A stretch of DNA of 18,425 bases from an uncultured Lachnospiraceae bacterium (GTDB lineage: Bacteria; Bacillota_A; Clostridia; Lachnospirales; Lachnospiraceae), in the NCBI GenBank assembly GCA_946630765.1, contig CAMOZF010000004.1:1-18425 (forward strand), read 5' to 3'. The notes beneath the pieces were generated by a model. That model made no database searches. It worked only from the letters and a program-made list of their open reading frames with translations, and had not been told where the DNA came from. A program made the position numbers and the translations under genes. Positions 1 to 7,862 of this stretch are shown here, one piece after another; position 1 is the first letter of the stretch, and each line of letters begins with the position of its first letter.

Positions 1-819
1 AGCATTTTTCAGGCGATCCTTTAAAGGATAACGGCCGAGGGAAAGAAGGATTTCATAGGAAATCTCACGGTTTCTTTCGAGCTTTTCCTTTGTCAGTCCG
101 CATTCGTTTCCGGGAACCTCGTCGATGCCGATCTTCTCCTTCGAGGAGGCCAGTAAGGAAGCGAGCTCCTGCTGGTCCTTCGCTGAACGCGCGCTGTCGG
201 CCGCATAGGCGGCTTTCCGCTCGGCAGTAAGCTTTGTCATTTCTGCCTTGATGCGCTTCTGTTCATCCTGAAGGTTCTTGATCTTTTCCGTCGTCTTTGC
301 GTACTCTTCCGCGTCAGCCTTGCTGCGCTTGTCGAGGGTCCAGAGGTAGTTTCTGGAATCAACGATATCATCGGCGCAGTTCTTGAGCTTCGCGGCATAA
401 TCCGCCTGCTCTTCCTCAGTCAGCGACTTCGCTGCCTTGATATCGTTCTGTTTCTGCTTGTAAGCCACATAATCGGCAGCGCCGCGTTCCAGCTTCGAGT
501 ATTCGTTCAGCTTCTTGTAGGAGTAGTTCATCAGCTTTTCGTTGATGCCCTCTACCTTCACATCGGTCTTGCTGAGCTCTTCATCATCGAAGATGATCGT
601 GCCGTTGCTGATAAAGCCGTTGGTCTCCAGAAGGCCGGCAAAGGTCTTCGTCAGAACGGACTTACCGGAACCGGACTCGCCGACGATTGCCAGGGACTCA
701 TTTTCGTAGACATCCAGCGATACATTTCTGATCGCGGAAAGGATACGTCCGCGGACGTTGAACTTGACGTCAACGTTTTTCAGAGAAAGGAGAACCTTTT
801 TATCGTTTTGTTCGCTCAT
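1..819 (-). CDS. oppD: Oligopeptide ABC transporter ATP-binding protein OppD, 3' end cut by window edge, with large helical insertion
   Basis: ATPase subunit that powers peptide import from the cytoplasmic face. I translated it directly: 273 codons from ATG at 819 run to the left edge without a stop. AGGAGG at 825-830 supports the start. An ABC N-terminus is clear, with Walker A GESGSGKS at residues 47-54, followed by GLLETNGFISNGTIIFDDEEL as in OppD/DppD. In ordinary OppD the Q-loop (FQDP) follows within about 50 residues of Walker A. Here, from about residue 84 to at least 273, the sequence is Lys/Glu/Ala/Gln-rich and looks helical or coiled-coil, and no Q-loop, signature or Walker B is reached. 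The reading frame is clean, so this is an insertion and not a frameshift. It follows oppC by 14 bases. The rest of the ATPase, and perhaps oppF, should lie beyond the left edge. Confidence 0.88.
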   Translation of the reverse strand, partial: MSEQNDKKVLLSLKNVDVKFNVRGRILSAIRNVSLDVYENESLAIVGESGSGKSVLTKTFAGLLETNGFISNGTIIFDDEELSKTDVKVEGINEKLMNYSYKKLNEYSKLERGAADYVAYKQKQNDIKAAKSLTEEEQADYAAKLKNCADDIVDSRNYLWTLDKRSKADAEEYAKTTEKIKNLQDEQKRIKAEMTKLTAERKAAYAADSARSAKDQQELASLLASSKEKIGIDEVPGNECGLTKEKLERNREISYEILLSLGRYPLKDRLKNA

Positions 820-833
820 TGGTTCCTCCTCTC

Positions 834-1808
834 TTACATATGTGTTCTCGGATCCGTTGCGTCAGCAAGGTTCTGTCCGAGAAGGTACAGGATGATGGTG
901 ATCGCCGAGGCAACCGCTACCGGCGGCCAGAATTCCCACGGATACTGCAGGAATGCCGACTGGCCCTGCTGAATCATACGTCCCAGAGACGGGATGGATG
1001 CGGAAAGACCGACACCGATGTAGGACAGGAACACTTCCATCGAAATGTAGGACGGAAGCTCCGTTGCCAGGATCGTAACAATAACCGAGGTCAAAAACGG
1101 CAGGATATTCTTGCTGATTACGCGCGGAATCGGGGTACCCAGACACCGGGAAGCCAGCGAATATTCTCTGTCTCGGATGATCATAACCTGCGTACGGAAG
1201 AAGTACGCAATGCCGAGCCAGCCGGTAATGGTCAACGCGAAAACGAAGGGCCAGAAACCGGAACCGATGATGTACACAAGGACCGTAATCAGAAGAATGT
1301 ACGGAACGTTCGCAACGATGTTGTAGATAACCAGCATGAACGCGTCAAACTTCTTGCTGTAGCCCCAGACCGCACCGATGATGATACCGATGATCATGTT
1401 GATCGCCGCGCAGATAACCGCCAGAAGCAGCGAGGTCTTACTGGAGCTGATCACGCCGTAGAAGATCGAGTTGCCCATCGCGCCGGTACCCAGGATGTAC
1501 TTCAGGCCGGAGCCCTTGAAGAAGCTCATCGCCTTGGTGGGGTTCAGGTTGTAGGCAGCAGCCGTCGATACGTTTTCAAACATATCATAAGGCCAGAAGA
1601 ACGGCATGATAAAGGCAATCAGGATAATCAGCAGGAAGAAGATAATCAGGAAAATGTTGATTTTCTTCCGGAAGAATACTCTGAATACCGACTTCCAGTA
1701 GGAGTAACGGGGTGCGATGATCTTTTCAGAGGAAATGACATCGTTGTCGATGAAACGGAAGAGTTCGTCTTCGTTCTCGACTGCATTGGTTTTTTCAAAG
1801 TCAGCCAT
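834..1808 (-). CDS. oppC: Oligopeptide ABC transporter permease OppC
   Basis: Membrane permease that pairs with OppB to form the peptide channel. The 324 residues match the usual size of OppC/AmiD. A cytoplasmic N-tail of about 48 residues precedes the first membrane span (about 50-70). An extracytoplasmic loop holds YILGTGAMGNSIF (about 104-116), the counterpart of the family's LGTDxxGrD motif with the Asp replaced by Gly. Further spans follow near 123-150, 155-182 and 186-205, with two more toward the C-terminus. The EAA coupling loop that contacts the ATPase is EYSLASRCLGTPIPRVISKN (about 215-234). The ATG overlaps the oppB stop by one base (TAATG), which suggests translational coupling. 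A GGAGG site lies about 12 bases upstream, within the Gly-rich end of oppB. Confidence 0.95.
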   Translation of the reverse strand: MADFEKTNAVENEDELFRFIDNDVISSEKIIAPRYSYWKSVFRVFFRKKINIFLIIFFLLIILIAFIMPFFWPYDMFENVSTAAAYNLNPTKAMSFFKGSGLKYILGTGAMGNSIFYGVISSSKTSLLLAVICAAINMIIGIIIGAVWGYSKKFDAFMLVIYNIVANVPYILLITVLVYIIGSGFWPFVFALTITGWLGIAYFFRTQVMIIRDREYSLASRCLGTPIPRVISKNILPFLTSVIVTILATELPSYISMEVFLSYIGVGLSASIPSLGRMIQQGQSAFLQYPWEFWPPVAVASAITIILYLLGQNLADATDPRTHM

Positions 1809-3397
1809 TATCTTCCGCCGCCTCCTTCCTCTGAAAGTGAAATACGCGGATCATACTTGGCAAGAAGAAGGTCGCCGAGGATGACCGAGATAATAGACAG
1901 AGAGGTATAGAATACGGTACATGCAACGATGATGCCGTTGTCATGTTGGTTGATGGCCGTCGTCAGCAGATTACCGACGCCGGGCACACCGTATACACGC
2001 TCTGTAATAATGGCGCCGGTTAAGCATCCGAGGATATTGCCCGGGATACCGTGCACCAGATAGATCATAGCATTTCTTGAGATATGGAAGCCGAAAATCT
2101 CACGCTCCGACAGACCTTCCGCACGCGCGAACTTGACATAGTCCGAGTTCATCTGGTCGATCATGTAACGGCGCATCCACTTCATCAGGGAGCCGATCGA
2201 CGGAAGGGCCAGAGAAATTGTCGGAAGGATATAAGCAAGGAATTTCACTTCCGCATTCGCGAACTTATACGGCAGATGGAACAGCGTCGTGCCGATGGCC
2301 GCGAACATGAAAATATACGCCAGAGAAGGAACCGCCATGATGAAAATGATGTAGGCGTTGCCGAGCTTGTCGGCCAGCTTTTCCTTCTTCCGGGCCATCA
2401 GGATACCGAGCGGCAGACCTAAAATGTAAGCGATCACGGTCGCGATGATACCGATCACGAAGGAGTTCTCGATCATCGACATGCCGGCCTTGCGGTAGCT
2501 GTAAACCGTATAGCGGTCGGTAAACTGGGACTTTTCAAGATCTGAAAGCTCACCCTCCGCCGCGTTATAGGTCAGGGAGTGGAAGTCGATCGCGGTGTCT
2601 ACATATTCATCGGTTCCGATCATCGTCGGATACTGCGTGGTCCTGGTCTGAAGCTCACCCTGCGGACTTGTAATAACGCCGGTGATCTCCTGTCCGCGGA
2701 AACGCGTATAGGACGTACCCAGATTCATATGAATAAAATTCTGATGAATGAAGGGGAAGCGGCTGTCAAAGTACAGCAGGTACTTGTGCTGCGTACCCGA
2801 ACCGACAATGGCGAACAGACCCGAATACGGATCCTTTTCGAAACGGATATACCGCTCGGTCAGCCGTTCGTCCTTAACCATATTCTTCGTCTCTACCGAG
2901 AAGAAACCCTTGATGTAGTCCAGAAGACGGAAGAATACATTCTTCTCCTCTATCGCGATCAGATAGGCATTTCCGCCCGGCTTGGTCTTGCCGGACTTAA
3001 AGGTCACAGGCTGCAGATAACGGATGGAATAACCGTCGGCAGCATATTTATTCGCAAATTCCTGAACATCAGGATTCTGCTGGAAAGTAGCAGGATCGTT
3101 TATGGCCTTTTTTGCAGCTTTGTAATCTTCGTTCGAGGTGTACGCTTCACCGTCGGTCTCCATATACTTCTGCTTCAGGTATGTAGAGTAATCCGTATAA
3201 TTCAGATAGCCGAACTTCTGATACTGGGTATACTCATAGATGGTACGGTCATTGAGGTTACGCTTGTTCCATGTATCGTCTGCCTGGAAAATAACGTTCC
3301 GGTTGATCAGACTGTAGACAAGAAGCATAACCGTCATGACAACAACAAGCAGTGAGAATATAGAGAACAGGATACGCTTCAGCATATATTTCTTCAT
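1808..3397 (-). CDS. oppB: Oligopeptide ABC transporter permease OppB, AmiC-like with large extracytoplasmic domain
   Basis: Second permease half of the peptide importer. I start it at ATG 3397 (MKKYMLKRIL), preceded by GGGAGG at 3411-3416, giving 529 residues. The open frame continues upstream to 3544, but that extension lacks a ribosome site and would displace the N-terminal membrane anchor. Segment 1 spans about 8-30. Residues about 33-305 form a hydrophilic, Tyr-rich extracytoplasmic domain. The ordinary permease core follows, with spans near 310-335, 348-372, 386-404, 450-465 and 490-513 and the EAA loop at about 419-438 (DYVKFARAEGLSEREIFGF). Common OppB proteins are near 300 residues, but streptococcal AmiC is about 500 and also has an enlarged external loop, so the architecture has precedent. 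The Gly-rich C-terminus (EEGGGGR) overlaps the oppC ribosome site. Confidence 0.94.
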   Translation of the reverse strand: MKKYMLKRILFSIFSLLVVVMTVMLLVYSLINRNVIFQADDTWNKRNLNDRTIYEYTQYQKFGYLNYTDYSTYLKQKYMETDGEAYTSNEDYKAAKKAINDPATFQQNPDVQEFANKYAADGYSIRYLQPVTFKSGKTKPGGNAYLIAIEEKNVFFRLLDYIKGFFSVETKNMVKDERLTERYIRFEKDPYSGLFAIVGSGTQHKYLLYFDSRFPFIHQNFIHMNLGTSYTRFRGQEITGVITSPQGELQTRTTQYPTMIGTDEYVDTAIDFHSLTYNAAEGELSDLEKSQFTDRYTVYSYRKAGMSMIENSFVIGIIATVIAYILGLPLGILMARKKEKLADKLGNAYIIFIMAVPSLAYIFMFAAIGTTLFHLPYKFANAEVKFLAYILPTISLALPSIGSLMKWMRRYMIDQMNSDYVKFARAEGLSEREIFGFHISRNAMIYLVHGIPGNILGCLTGAIITERVYGVPGVGNLLTTAINQHDNGIIVACTVFYTSLSIISVILGDLLLAKYDPRISLSEEGGGGR

Positions 3398-3557
3398 TGC
3401 TTTTGTGGTACCTCCCTTCTCATGTCTCATTTCATGCAGAAATCTAAGTGATCTGTGCAAGGCTAAATTCTGCCTCCGGGCCAGATTTAAAAGAAAAGCC
3501 AGGAAACAGGATTTAACCTTCCACAAGGTCTCTTGTATCACCACATATTTTTAAGAA

Positions 3558-3584
3558 CATAGGAGGACGAAGCGTCCTCCTATG
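3558..3584 (-). other. Perfect 12-bp hairpin in the oppA-oppB gap
   Basis: CATAGGAGGACG (3558-3569) is perfectly complementary to CGTCCTCCTATG (3573-3584) with a 3-base loop. A further AGAACA/TGTTCT pair (3554-3559 and 3594-3599) competes with the outer end of the stem. It lies about 45 bases after the oppA stop. On the transcribed strand it is followed by TTCTTAAAAATA, a poor U-tract, so I read it as an mRNA-stabilising or partially terminating hairpin. This would let the receptor be made in excess of the permeases, as in other opp operons. The remaining 160 bases before oppB show no clear promoter. Confidence 0.7.
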
Positions 3585-3630
3585 CCCAAAAGCTGTTCTA
3601 TTTTACTGAAAAAACAGAAATTAACAGAAA

Positions 3631-5814
3631 TTAGAACAGACCGATGACCTTCGTCATGTAACCTGCACCTTCGCCAAGCATGGTGTCAAGGTATGTAGAA
3701 GGATCGCCGTAGTCCGGGCCCCAGCCTGAGCCGTAGAACATATCAAAGTTGCCGGCTTCACCGTTAGGAGCACGATAACCAGATGCATAGTAGTCATCGG
3801 TTGTGGTTGCTTCGATCATGTTGACCTGTACATTCTCTGCGCCAAGAACGCCCTCGATGCTTTCCTTGAAAGCAGCAGCCATAGCGGTGTTGGTGTCAGA
3901 AGAAGAAAGGTAAACAACGTCGATCTGGATCGGGTAAGAAACAGAATCGCCAAGTTCTTCCTTCGCAGCTTCGAAATACTTCACAGCTTCTTCCGGATGA
4001 TACCAGCCGTCCTGCTGGTCAGCAACCTGGACTTCGCAGCCCATCTTGTCAAGATAGAACTGAACGATTTCGCCGTAGAAGGTGCCTGCCGCGAAGGTGT
4101 CGCCGTCAACGGTGGTGTCATTCTCGAGCTTGACAAATTCAGGATGCGTATACATGTTACGAAGGTTGGTGTTCTTCAGCTCTTCGCCACGGGATACCGC
4201 ATTCTGGGTAGCCTTGTCGAACGAGTACAGAACTGCCTTACGGAAGTTCTTGTTCTGCATCGCAGTGTTCGTGTCGATCTTCTGCTGCTCGGTCTTCGGA
4301 GACTTGCAGGCGCCGGATTCGAGTTCGAACGTACCACGGTTCAGGTTCAGACCGCCGAAGTATGTGGTGGAAGTGGTTTCAGAGATATAAGCATACTTAT
4401 CAAAGTTGCCGTCTTCTTTAGCCTTGTCAAGAAGGCCGTTGGCTGCGCCGAGGGTGATGCCTGCATAGGTGCCGGCAACAGTATCGTTGTAAAGCGCATC
4501 CGGGTTCGAGCCGTCATCATAGACCCACTTGATGGAGTCAAGAGTCGTGGTCTCAGCATCGTAGTAGTTGGGGTTCTTCACAACCAGGATTTCAGACTGG
4601 TCGTTCAGCTTCTGAAGAAGGAACGGTCCGCAGTAAACCTGAGAAGAAACATCATCAGCCTTACCAAAGGTATAGGTTGTGGAATCAGCCATTGCTTCCG
4701 CATACTCTTCTACACCGTAAACGCCGCCGTGAGCCTGATAGAAGGAATCACAGATCGGAAGGAAGCAGGAGTAGGTAAGCATGGTCAGGAAGTAAGAGGT
4801 CGGCTGCTGAAGAGTAACTTCAAGAGTATAGTCATCAACTGCCTTGTATCCTACATCATCCCAGCTGCCGCCGTTTGCATAGTAGTCGGTACCGCCGACG
4901 ATAACGCCGTCGATCAGCCATTCAAGACCTTCCTGGCAGTCAAGCATGTGACGAAGACCGCATTCAAAGTCCTTCGCGGTAACTTCTGCATACTGCTGAC
5001 CCTCAGAGGTGTACCAGTAAGCGCCCTTGCGGATGTGGAAGGTGTATTTCAGACCGTCTTCGGAAACTTCCCAGCTCTCAGCAAGCGCGGGCTCCATCTG
5101 AGACAGGCCGTTGTACTCAACAAGACCGTCAACCGTCTGAACCGTGATCTCGGTATCGGACTGCATGGAGGTGTTCAGCCAGTCAATCGTAGCCGGAGCG
5201 GTAGAGAATGTGGTAACATAGTCCTTCTGAAGGGTGTGGCCCTTGTCGGTCAGATACTTCGCAGCGTCGTATTCGCCTTCGCCTGCGACAGCCTTTGCCC
5301 ACATGTCAAGAAGCTCGTTTCTCTCATCCGGGGTAAGGAACTCGTCAGAGATAACGATCGTGTGCCAACGGTCATCGTCATTGCCCCACTGAACATAAGG
5401 AATGGTTCTCGGAGCAACTCTCGAGATGGTGTAAGCACCGCCCTGTGTGGTGGTCGGGATGAACGCAGCGGAATCCAGCAGGTAAGCCTCAGCCTTAGCG
5501 AAAAGAACGAATCTCTCGTCAATGCTTTCAGCAGCCTTTGCTGCTTCCATGTACTCAGCGTATCCGCCAAGTGCATTTTCATACGCTTCTTCGTCGTCAC
5601 CGCGGACATATTCAACTTCTTCGCCGCCTTCTTCAGCCGGAGTAGCTTCGGTGGTGTCCTCAGCAGCAGCTTCGGTGGTGTCTTCAGCAGCTTCTTCTGT
5701 CGTGGTTTCGACTTCGATTGCAGCCGTGGTTGTGTCCTCGGTTGCAGGTTTCGTACAAGCAGCCAGAGAGAATACCATTACAGCCGCCAGCACGATAGCC
5801 AGAAACTTCTTCAT
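3631..5814 (-). CDS. oppA: Oligopeptide-binding lipoprotein OppA (AmiA/AliA-like), apparently circularly permuted
   Basis: Extracellular peptide receptor of the importer (SBP_bac_5 family). ATG 5814 has GAGGAGG at 5822-5828; 727 residues. A signal peptide ends in lipobox LAAC with Cys20 as the lipidation site. Residues 21-69 are a Thr/Glu/Ala-rich acidic linker. Residues about 70-197 resemble the C-terminal end of AmiA/AliA-type receptors: AYENALGGYAEYMEAAKAAE, then DERFVLFAKAEAYLLDSAAF with IP, then ISRVAP, then EFLTPDERNELLDMWAKA. The normal N-terminal lobe starts only near 198 (YVTTFSTAPATIDWLNT), with VDGLVEY at 228-234 and DGLKYTFHIRKG at 253-264. The protein ends at GWGPDYGDPSTYLD (697-710) plus 17 residues, just where that C-terminal segment normally follows. 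Order is therefore C-segment then core. The 233 bases to oppB cannot hold the missing end. First gene of oppABCD. Confidence 0.95.
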   Translation of the reverse strand: MKKFLAIVLAAVMVFSLAACTKPATEDTTTAAIEVETTTEEAAEDTTEAAAEDTTEATPAEEGGEEVEYVRGDDEEAYENALGGYAEYMEAAKAAESIDERFVLFAKAEAYLLDSAAFIPTTTQGGAYTISRVAPRTIPYVQWGNDDDRWHTIVISDEFLTPDERNELLDMWAKAVAGEGEYDAAKYLTDKGHTLQKDYVTTFSTAPATIDWLNTSMQSDTEITVQTVDGLVEYNGLSQMEPALAESWEVSEDGLKYTFHIRKGAYWYTSEGQQYAEVTAKDFECGLRHMLDCQEGLEWLIDGVIVGGTDYYANGGSWDDVGYKAVDDYTLEVTLQQPTSYFLTMLTYSCFLPICDSFYQAHGGVYGVEEYAEAMADSTTYTFGKADDVSSQVYCGPFLLQKLNDQSEILVVKNPNYYDAETTTLDSIKWVYDDGSNPDALYNDTVAGTYAGITLGAANGLLDKAKEDGNFDKYAYISETTSTTYFGGLNLNRGTFELESGACKSPKTEQQKIDTNTAMQNKNFRKAVLYSFDKATQNAVSRGEELKNTNLRNMYTHPEFVKLENDTTVDGDTFAAGTFYGEIVQFYLDKMGCEVQVADQQDGWYHPEEAVKYFEAAKEELGDSVSYPIQIDVVYLSSSDTNTAMAAAFKESIEGVLGAENVQVNMIEATTTDDYYASGYRAPNGEAGNFDMFYGSGWGPDYGDPSTYLDTMLGEGAGYMTKVIGLF

Positions 5815-5944
5815 TTCGTTTCCTCCTCTTAAATTTATTGAACAAACGGTCTTGCGACCGGTGCTCACAGGATTGATATTCCGAAACGGCGGGATGTTTA
5901 CCGATTTAGCACGTTAAAGCAAGTGCGTCCATTTCTGGAATAAC
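5815..5944 (-). promoter_or_regulatory. oppA 5' leader with small GNRA-type hairpins
   Basis: About 130 bases separate the predicted start of transcription from the oppA ATG. On the transcribed strand CGGTC-GCAA-GACCG (5847-5860) is a 5-bp stem with a GNRA tetraloop, and TCCA-GAAA-TGGA is a smaller one near the 5' end (about 5928-5939). There is no terminator and the ribosome site is not obviously sequestered. The leader matches no riboswitch I recognise, and any regulatory role is speculative. Confidence 0.3.
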
Positions 5945-5950
5945 TCTGAT

Positions 5951-5979
5951 ATTATAGCACAGTCAATATTCCTATGCAA
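5951..5979 (-). promoter_or_regulatory. Sigma-A-type extended -10 promoter for oppABCD
   Basis: On the minus strand TTGCAT (5974-5979), a 17-base spacer and TATAAT (5951-5956) form a near-consensus promoter. TGC directly before the -10 is an extended -10 element. Transcription should start near 5944. GGAATA and TATTCC flank the -10 as a loose dyad, which might bind a regulator. Confidence 0.85.
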
Positions 5980-6048
5980 TAGTAAAATTCACGATTTATT
6001 CATAAATGTTTCACATTTTTGGCATGCAGTTCCGTCTTTTTTGCCCTG

Positions 6049-6540
6049 TCACACCCGCCCGTTGACGACCGGCGGGTCCATGTCGTGGTGCGACAGGCGC
6101 TCCCAGGCGACCTGCTCCCAGCGCGTGCCCGGCTTTCCGTAGTTGCAGTAGGGGTCGATGGAGATTCCGCCGCGCGGGTAGAATCTTCCCCAGACCTCGA
6201 TGTATTTCGGGTCCATCAGCCGGATCAGGTCCTTCATGATCACATTCATGCAGTCCTCGTGGAAGTCCCCGTGCTCCCGGAAGGAGAAAAGATACAGCTT
6301 CAGGCTCTTGGACTCGACCATTTTCCGGCCGGGCACATAGCTGATCGTCACGGTGCCGAAGTCGGGCTGGCCGGTGATCGGACAGAGCGACGTGAATTCC
6401 GGACAGTTGAATTTGACGAAATAGTCATTTTCCGGATGCTTGTTGTCAAAGGTTTCCAGCACCTCCGGCGCGTAATCGGTGCTGTAGACCGTCTTCTTCG
6501 CGCCAAGAAGCGTCAGATTTTCATTCTCTTTATCACGCAT
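6049..6540 (-). CDS. queF: NADPH-dependent 7-cyano-7-deazaguanine reductase QueF (type I)
   Basis: Reduces the nitrile of preQ0 to the aminomethyl group of preQ1, the last free-base step before tRNA insertion by Tgt. I chose ATG 6540 ([10 protein letters not shown]; 163 residues) because AGGAG lies 8 bases upstream; an in-frame TTG at 6558 has no ribosome site. The length fits the short unimodular type I (YkvM-like). Catalytic Cys53 sits in [15 protein letters not shown] with Asp60 as the general acid. The QueF signature [16 protein letters not shown] spans 76-91, and the conserved FHED follows at 93-96. It is last in the preQ1 operon, 24 bases after queC. No clear terminator follows before the oppA promoter. 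Confidence 0.97.
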   Translation of the reverse strand: MRDKENENLTLLGAKKTVYSTDYAPEVLETFDNKHPENDYFVKFNCPEFTSLCPITGQPDFGTVTISYVPGRKMVESKSLKLYLFSFREHGDFHEDCMNVIMKDLIRLMDPKYIEVWGRFYPRGGISIDPYCNYGKPGTRWEQVAWERLSHHDMDPPVVNGRV

Positions 6541-6564
6541 TAAATCATCTCCTGACAAGTTCAG

Positions 6565-7260
6565 TCAATTTCCCGCCTTCAGGGCCGGATCCTCGACCCC
6601 GTTCAGCCGAAAGGCCTTCGCCCGGTCGATACAGGTCGCACATTTTCCGCAGGGACGGTCGCCGCCTTCGTAGCAGGACCAGGTCATTTCGTAAGGCACG
6701 CGAAGCTTCAGGCCCTTCTTCACAACCTCCGCCTTCGTGATCCCGACAAAGGGCGCCTCGATCGTGAGAAGATGTCCGGAGCCCTCGTAAATCGCCTTGT
6801 TCATCGCCTCGTTGAAGGCCGGCGAGCAGTCCGGATAGGCGGAACCGGCCGCGTCGTCCGCGTGCGCGCCGTAATAGATCACCTCGCAGTCGAAGGAAAG
6901 TGCGATCGAGGCGGCACTCGAAAGAAAGAGGCCGTTTCGGAAGGGAACATAGGTCGATACCGGCCGGGACCCCATCGTCTTTTTCACCTGCGCGCCGTAG
7001 CTTTCCTGCGGAATCTCCTGATCCGACTGCCGAAGAAGCGCCGAATCACTGTACTGAAAGATCTTCTGCAGATCCAGATGGATCCTGCGGACCCCGTAAT
7101 AGCTGCAGATCTTCTCCGCCGCCTCCACTTCCTTCTCATGCTTCTGCCCGTAGCTCACGGACAGCGCAACCACTTCGTCTTTGCCGTACTTCTCCACCGC
7201 AATCGCAAGTGCCGTTGAAGAGTCCAGGCCGCCGGAGCAGAGTACCATCGCTTTTGCCAT
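6565..7260 (-). CDS. queC: 7-cyano-7-deazaguanine (preQ0) synthase QueC
   Basis: ATP-dependent cytoplasmic enzyme that converts 7-carboxy-7-deazaguanine and ammonia to preQ0. The 231 residues are typical for the family. The PP-loop SGGLDSS is at 9-15, YVPFRNG at 104-110 and GAHADD at 131-136. Four Cys (196, 204, 207, 210; C-x7-C-x2-C-x2-C) form the expected zinc site. The ATG at 7260 follows AGGAG by 7 bases; a second Met at codon 5 has no better site. It lies 22 bases after folE and 24 bases before queF in the preQ1 operon. Confidence 0.98.
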   Translation of the reverse strand: MAKAMVLCSGGLDSSTALAIAVEKYGKDEVVALSVSYGQKHEKEVEAAEKICSYYGVRRIHLDLQKIFQYSDSALLRQSDQEIPQESYGAQVKKTMGSRPVSTYVPFRNGLFLSSAASIALSFDCEVIYYGAHADDAAGSAYPDCSPAFNEAMNKAIYEGSGHLLTIEAPFVGITKAEVVKKGLKLRVPYEMTWSCYEGGDRPCGKCATCIDRAKAFRLNGVEDPALKAGN

Positions 7261-7282
7261 CTGTTTTCTCCTTTTTCAACTC

Positions 7283-7852
7283 CTATTTCAGATAGAACTG
7301 CAGGGACGGATCGTGCCGGAAGGCGCCGCGAAGCTCCGCGGTTTCCGTGACCGTATTCTGGTTTTTGATGCCGCGCGCCGTGACGCAGCTGTGCTTTCCG
7401 CTGATCAGCACGGCGACGTCCTCGGAGCCTGTGACCTTCGTCATGATATCCGCGATGTCGCAGCCGATTCTTTCCTGAAGCTGCAGGCGCTTTCCGGCCA
7501 TTTCGACAATCCGGACAATCTTGCTGAGCCCGATCACGCGCCCCTTCGGCACATAGGCGACGGTCGCCTTCATATCGTACATCAGCGCGAGGTGGTGTTC
7601 GCAGTAGGAGAAAAAGCCGATATCCCGAAGGACGACCACATTCGTCTCCTCCGCTGCGCCCGGTTCGTCAAAGGTCTTGTCGAACATCGCGGCGATCTCG
7701 TCATTACTGTAATTCATGCCCTCGAAAACTTCTGCGGCCATCCTTGAAACGCGCTCCGGCGTGTCCTTCAGGCCCTCGCATTCCGGGTCCGCGCCCAGGG
7801 CTTCGAGGATCCCGCGGACATGAAGTCTGATTTTTTCCTGATCGATCATCAT
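7283..7852 (-). CDS. folE: GTP cyclohydrolase I FolE
   Basis: Opens GTP to 7,8-dihydroneopterin triphosphate, a precursor shared by folate and queuosine. Zinc ligands are visible in FFSYCEHHLAL (Cys84 and its His pair) and KHSCVTARG (Cys156). GLSKIVRIVE and LQERIGCDIA are the usual substrate-pocket motifs. The 189 residues fit the family. Two ATGs are adjacent (7852 and 7849); GGAGG is 3 bases from the first and 6 from the second, so the true start may be 7849. The gene sits between queE and queC with short gaps (10 and 22 bases) and no folate gene nearby. I infer that this copy is dedicated to 7-deazaguanine synthesis; a separate folate-linked copy elsewhere cannot be excluded. Confidence 0.97.
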   Translation of the reverse strand: MMIDQEKIRLHVRGILEALGADPECEGLKDTPERVSRMAAEVFEGMNYSNDEIAAMFDKTFDEPGAAEETNVVVLRDIGFFSYCEHHLALMYDMKATVAYVPKGRVIGLSKIVRIVEMAGKRLQLQERIGCDIADIMTKVTGSEDVAVLISGKHSCVTARGIKNQNTVTETAELRGAFRHDPSLQFYLK

Positions 7853-7862
7853 TTTCCTCCGA

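Noticed and set aside
3398..3544. N-terminal extension of OppB to 3544
   Set aside because: No ribosome site upstream; the internal ATG at 3397 has GGGAGG and begins with the expected membrane anchor.
3398..3630. OppA truncated by a frameshift, with its C-terminus still encoded downstream
   Set aside because: The gap holds only 233 bases including a hairpin, too short for the roughly 125 missing residues, which are found instead at the N-terminus.
3997..5832. 611-codon plus-strand open frame opposite oppA
   Set aside because: It is the antisense of a well-supported gene and shows no domain or signal. Codon bias of oppA keeps the opposite frame open.
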